Assembly: GCA_938002655.1 (NCBI GenBank)
Contig: CALLAC010000003.1
Coordinates: 82,486-146,485 of the forward strand
Reading direction: 5' to 3'
Source of the DNA: an uncultured Cytophagales bacterium
GTDB taxonomy: Bacteria; Bacteroidota; Bacteroidia; Cytophagales; Thermonemataceae
Length of the DNA: 64,000 nt
The translations under genes and the position numbers were made by a program. The notes under the pieces are model-generated. The model was not told the DNA's origin and did no database searches. It saw only the letters and a program-made list of their open reading frames with translations. This document shows positions 63,987 to 64,000 of this stretch, one piece after another (the stretch's first letter is position 1; every line of letters starts with the position of its first letter).

Positions 63987-64000
63987 TCAAAAAGTTCTGT

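Larger units (their letters stand above)
50628..64000. mobile_element. Integrated element, candidate tailless membrane-containing provirus (right end outside window)
   Basis: From the tRNA-Ser 3' end to the window edge all genes are unlike the housekeeping genes to the left. Present are an integrase, a toxin-antitoxin pair, an endolysin, a zincin-like protein, five tail-anchored small proteins, a beta-rich capsid candidate, a soluble packaging-type ATPase, a DnaA-domain-IV-like protein, an RHH regulator, coiled-coil proteins, iterons and a VapE-like helicase. Seen absent are terminase, portal, tail, baseplate, relaxase and type IV secretion genes. Packaging ATPase plus small membrane proteins plus lysozyme fits a tailless virus with an internal membrane; a satellite or filamentous-like element is a weaker alternative. 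Confidence 0.75.

Noticed and set aside
50628..64000. Tailed (Caudovirales-type) prophage
   Set aside because: No terminase, portal, tail tape measure, baseplate or head protease can be found; the ATPase is not a terminase.
50628..64000. Integrative conjugative element
   Set aside because: No relaxase, coupling protein or Tra genes in the 13 kb seen.

Overview
The window reads as an AT-rich chromosome of the phylum Bacteroidota, most like a Cytophagales-type bacterium. The signs are a type IX secretion C-terminal sorting domain (17532-20348), an LptD of the Bacteroidota type, MbnP/MbnH copper genes, a Bacteroidota-type long Rho with an AT-hook-like insert, a broken DUF3667-like gene, and several -7 boxes of the form TAnnTTTG. 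No species can be named from the sequence alone.

Bases 1-50435 are ordinary chromosome, mostly single genes and short operons. In order they hold: a TPR gene cut by the window edge, a flavin reductase-like gene and a frameshifted zinc-ribbon membrane gene; a HAMP/GAF sensor; tgt; a RavA-like MoxR ATPase; udk with two small envelope genes; hpd; a minus-strand copper cluster (barrel-like protein, MbnH-like di-haem peroxidase, MbnP-like protein and three small companions, 10205-14447); accD; CapA and LysE family genes; a large PKD adhesin-like secreted protein; TPR, PstS-like and sodium symporter genes; phospholipase C-like, desaturase, DPP-IV-like peptidase, peroxiredoxin and metallophosphatase genes; a GT39-like transferase, nadC and an FAH-family gene; a Yip1-family pseudogene; iscA-like and rlmI-like genes; lptD divergent from an amidase; two acyltransferases; universal stress protein; rho; an amino acid permease; a SpoU methyltransferase; and a cytochrome oxidase block (two subunit III genes and subunit IV).

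At 50541-50627 lies tRNA-Ser(TGA). Everything from its 3' end to the window edge (at least 13.3 kb, right end not seen) looks like one integrated element. It has a tyrosine integrase beside the tRNA, a PIN toxin-antitoxin pair, a GH108 endolysin, a zincin-like protein, five consecutive small genes each ending in one C-terminal membrane helix (two with strongly arginine-rich N-termini, one with a peptidoglycan-binding domain), a beta-rich candidate capsid protein with an acidic/aromatic N-terminus, a small soluble FtsK/HerA-type packaging ATPase, a DnaA-domain-IV-like protein with its own membrane helix, a ribbon-helix-helix regulator, coiled-coil proteins, a VapE/VirE-type SF3-like helicase, and a 0.6 kb noncoding region with twelve TTACTACA-type iterons. 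No terminase, portal, tail or baseplate gene is visible.

My reading is a provirus of a tailless virus with an internal membrane (PRD1/PM2-like life style), possibly of an undescribed group. The lysis, entry, membrane, capsid and packaging genes form one minus-strand block; replication genes and the probable origin lie to the right; the only plus-strand genes are the integrase and the small RHH protein, which sits divergently from the structural block and is the natural candidate for its switch.
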